NCBI GenBank assembly: GCA_003219395.1
Contig: QHOR01000073.1
Location: 516 to 7,354, forward strand
Source of the DNA: Verrucomicrobiota bacterium
GTDB lineage: Bacteria; Verrucomicrobiota; Verrucomicrobiia; Chthoniobacterales; UBA10450
DNA: 6,839 bases
Direction of reading: 5' to 3'
A program made the translations under genes and the position numbers. The notes beneath the pieces are model-generated. The model did no database searches, was not told the origin of the DNA, and worked only from the letters and a program-made list of their open reading frames with translations. Shown in pieces: positions 5,974 to 6,839 of this stretch (positions are counted from its first letter, which is position 1; each line of letters starts with the position of its first letter).

Positions 5974-6285
5974 ATGGATAAGCACTCTCCCGTCTTCTCC
6001 CGACCCGGAAAGGGAAAACCAAAGCGGTTATCCGCGGTTGGAAGAAAGCGACTCTCTACCAAGGCTGTTCCGGATGAATGGGTTGAATTAGCAACCGACG
6101 CAATACGGGACGGCCATACAACCGTCGACTCCTTCGTTGCGCTTTTTCACCCCGAAGTAAGGTTCACAGCCTTCCGAGCTTATATGGCTGCTATGGTGAG
6201 CTTCACGGCAAAAGTGGCAATGCTAGCGAGGTCGGCCAGACGCCCCGCTCAGCGTCGACGGTCGGCTTCTCGAAAAGCGAGTTAG
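5974..6285 (+). CDS. Hypothetical small basic protein
   Basis: I do not recognise this 103-residue ORF. It has three parts: a basic, Pro/Lys/Arg-rich start (about 1-45, with KGKPKRLSAVGRKRLS); a middle that looks like folded protein, DEWVELATDAIRDGHTTVDSFVALFHPEVRF then an Ala/Met-rich helix AYMAAMVSFTAKVAMLA; and an Arg/Ser-rich tail (RSARRPAQRRRSASRKAS). The high positive charge is compatible with nucleic acid binding, but nothing specific supports that. ATG at 5974 is preferred over TTG at 5932. No ribosome binding site is visible. It follows the response regulator by 88 bases on the same strand and is followed by a GC hairpin at 6297-6323. It could be a real orphan gene or a chance ORF; the length and the plausible middle segment slightly favour a gene. 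Confidence 0.45.
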   Translation: MDKHSPVFSRPGKGKPKRLSAVGRKRLSTKAVPDEWVELATDAIRDGHTTVDSFVALFHPEVRFTAFRAYMAAMVSFTAKVAMLARSARRPAQRRRSASRKAS

Positions 6286-6296
6286 CAACTGATTTT

Positions 6297-6323
6297 GCGC
6301 CGTCGGGCAGTTAGTTTCGGCGC
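6297..6323 (+). terminator. Candidate hairpin after the orphan gene
   Basis: GCGCCG (6297-6302) pairs perfectly with CGGCGC (6318-6323) over a 15-base loop, beginning 12 bases after the stop at 6285. No U run follows, so a factor-independent terminator is not demonstrated. Confidence 0.25.
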
Positions 6324-6591
6324 GATGGTCCAGGGAAAATCGGGGAGGATTCAGGACGCCCTGTTTTGCGGGACCTGACTTCTCGATTTTCTCCGTCGCG
6401 CTTTTAACTTCTCTGTTCCGAGTTCCTGAAGCAGCTCCCCGCACTTCAACAGATAGAACAAAAGTTTTCGTAATTCGACCGATGTCTAAAACGGACATTT
6501 AAGTGGCAAATAAGTAGCAAGGATCAAAGTCATCCCAATGCAATGCGCATTTACGACTGACTCTTAACCAAAGTCGGTGCGGAGTGTGTTG
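6324..6591. other. Non-coding stretch, no gene recognised
   Basis: I see no credible reading frame here on either strand; a 91-codon frame on the minus strand (6223-6498) has no protein-like pattern. Small inverted repeats occur: TCAGG (6351-6355) with CCTGA (6374-6378) enclosing CCC/GGG, ATGTC (6482-6486) with GACAT (6494-6498), and CGACT (6554-6558) with AGTCG (6572-6576). Each is short enough to be chance. No tRNA or known riboswitch pattern is apparent by eye. Confidence 0.4.
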
Positions 6592-6702
6592 ATGCCGCGT
6601 TATGGAATACGCGTCCAATGGGATGATGAGACATTTACCCTTGCGACAGACCCATTTCGTACCTTCGATCAGGCCTATTGTTTACCTCGGCGGCATGACT
6701 AA
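6592..6702 (+). CDS. Possible 36-residue small protein
   Basis: ATG at 6592 is preceded by GGAG (6581-6584) at a spacing of 7 bases, one of the best ribosome binding sites in the window. The 36 codons (MPRYGIRVQWDDETFTLATD through to a TAA at 6700-6702) read like globular protein, with an alternating strand-like start (YGIRVQW, ETFTLAT) and aromatic residues. I recognise no family. It could be a genuine small protein, or the surviving 5' end of a longer gene. An 8-bp inverted repeat, TCATCCCA (6530-6537) and TGGGATGA (6619-6626), brackets the start region. After the stop lies an AT-rich hairpin, CTTAAA (6715-6720) with TTTAAG (6723-6728). Confidence 0.3.
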   Translation: MPRYGIRVQWDDETFTLATDPFRTFDQAYCLPRRHD

Positions 6703-6788
6703 TCCATCGAAGGTCTTAAAAATTTAAGGCTCGCCGGCCGCAACCCTCAGGACGCGTGCTGCGCTCTGATCGCCGCGAAACTTGAGTC

Positions 6789-6839
6789 ATGAAACGACTT
6801 CAGCCGGAAGCGCGACACAATCGTGTGCTCAAGCTGCTT
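6789..6839 (+). CDS. Possible start of a gene cut by the right edge (partial)
   Basis: ATG at 6789 opens 17 codons (MKRLQPEARHNRVLKLL) that run off the window. An in-frame TGA at 6783-6785 rules out a longer upstream start. The basic, amphipathic beginning is compatible with a protein N-terminus, but no family can be named from 17 residues, and there is no clear ribosome binding site. The frame may equally be chance. Confidence 0.3.
   Translation, partial: MKRLQPEARHNRVLKLL

Noticed and set aside
6223..6498. 91-codon minus-strand ORF in the gene-poor right part.
   Set aside because: No recognisable domain, no ribosome binding site, and polar low-complexity composition; it overlaps the end of the 5974-6285 ORF.
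1..6839. A CRISPR array, tRNA, transposase gene or defence-system operon.
   Set aside because: No regularly spaced identical repeats, no tRNA-like folding pattern, and no transposase or defence domain among the ORFs; the HNH protein stands alone without a methylase, helicase or other partner.

Overview
The window is a 6.8-kb piece of a bacterial chromosome with moderate GC content. It has ordinary housekeeping and accessory genes on both strands and no phage, plasmid, CRISPR, rRNA or tRNA signals that I can see. The lineage cannot be proven from the sequence. The mix of a nuo operon end, a stand-alone HNH nuclease, a xi-class glutathione transferase and a sugar porter, few Shine-Dalgarno sites, and intergenic palindromes and 10-mer repeats of a kind I associate with Verrucomicrobiota or Acidobacteriota-like soil bacteria makes a Verrucomicrobiota-like origin my best guess (inference only).

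Layout: 1-1754 (+) is the end of the respiratory complex I operon, the 3' part of nuoM overlapping a complete nuoN by the ATGA junction. Converging on it is an HNH endonuclease gene (1807-2475, -), with a 14-bp inverted repeat across the two gene ends. A short intergenic region holds opposing promoter-like signals and then a 66-residue two-helix membrane protein (2625-2825, +). A 10-mer repeat leads directly into a glutathionyl-hydroquinone reductase-type GST (2943-3908, +). This converges on an MFS sugar porter (3996-5375, -), and the two ends meet in an 83-nt REP-like palindrome that contains the porter's stop codon. Divergent from the porter is a single-domain CheY-like response regulator (5493-5885, +), followed by an orphan basic small protein (5974-6285, +). 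The last 550 bases are mostly non-coding, with one 36-codon ORF behind a good ribosome binding site and the possible start of another gene at the right edge.

Apart from nuoM-nuoN, the genes do not form an evident pathway. I found no convincing new multi-gene system. The points of most interest are molecular oddities: (i) NuoN has valine at the position of the conserved TM5 glutamate (E. coli Glu133); (ii) the sugar porter has lost about 17 residues, most of TM5 including the substrate-binding glutamine, in frame; (iii) the REP-like palindrome at 3921-4003 has a diverged relative at 226-308 inside the nuoM reading frame, where it appears to encode NuoM's unusual hydrophilic tail. Items (i) and (ii) could be real divergence, decay, or sequencing/assembly errors.
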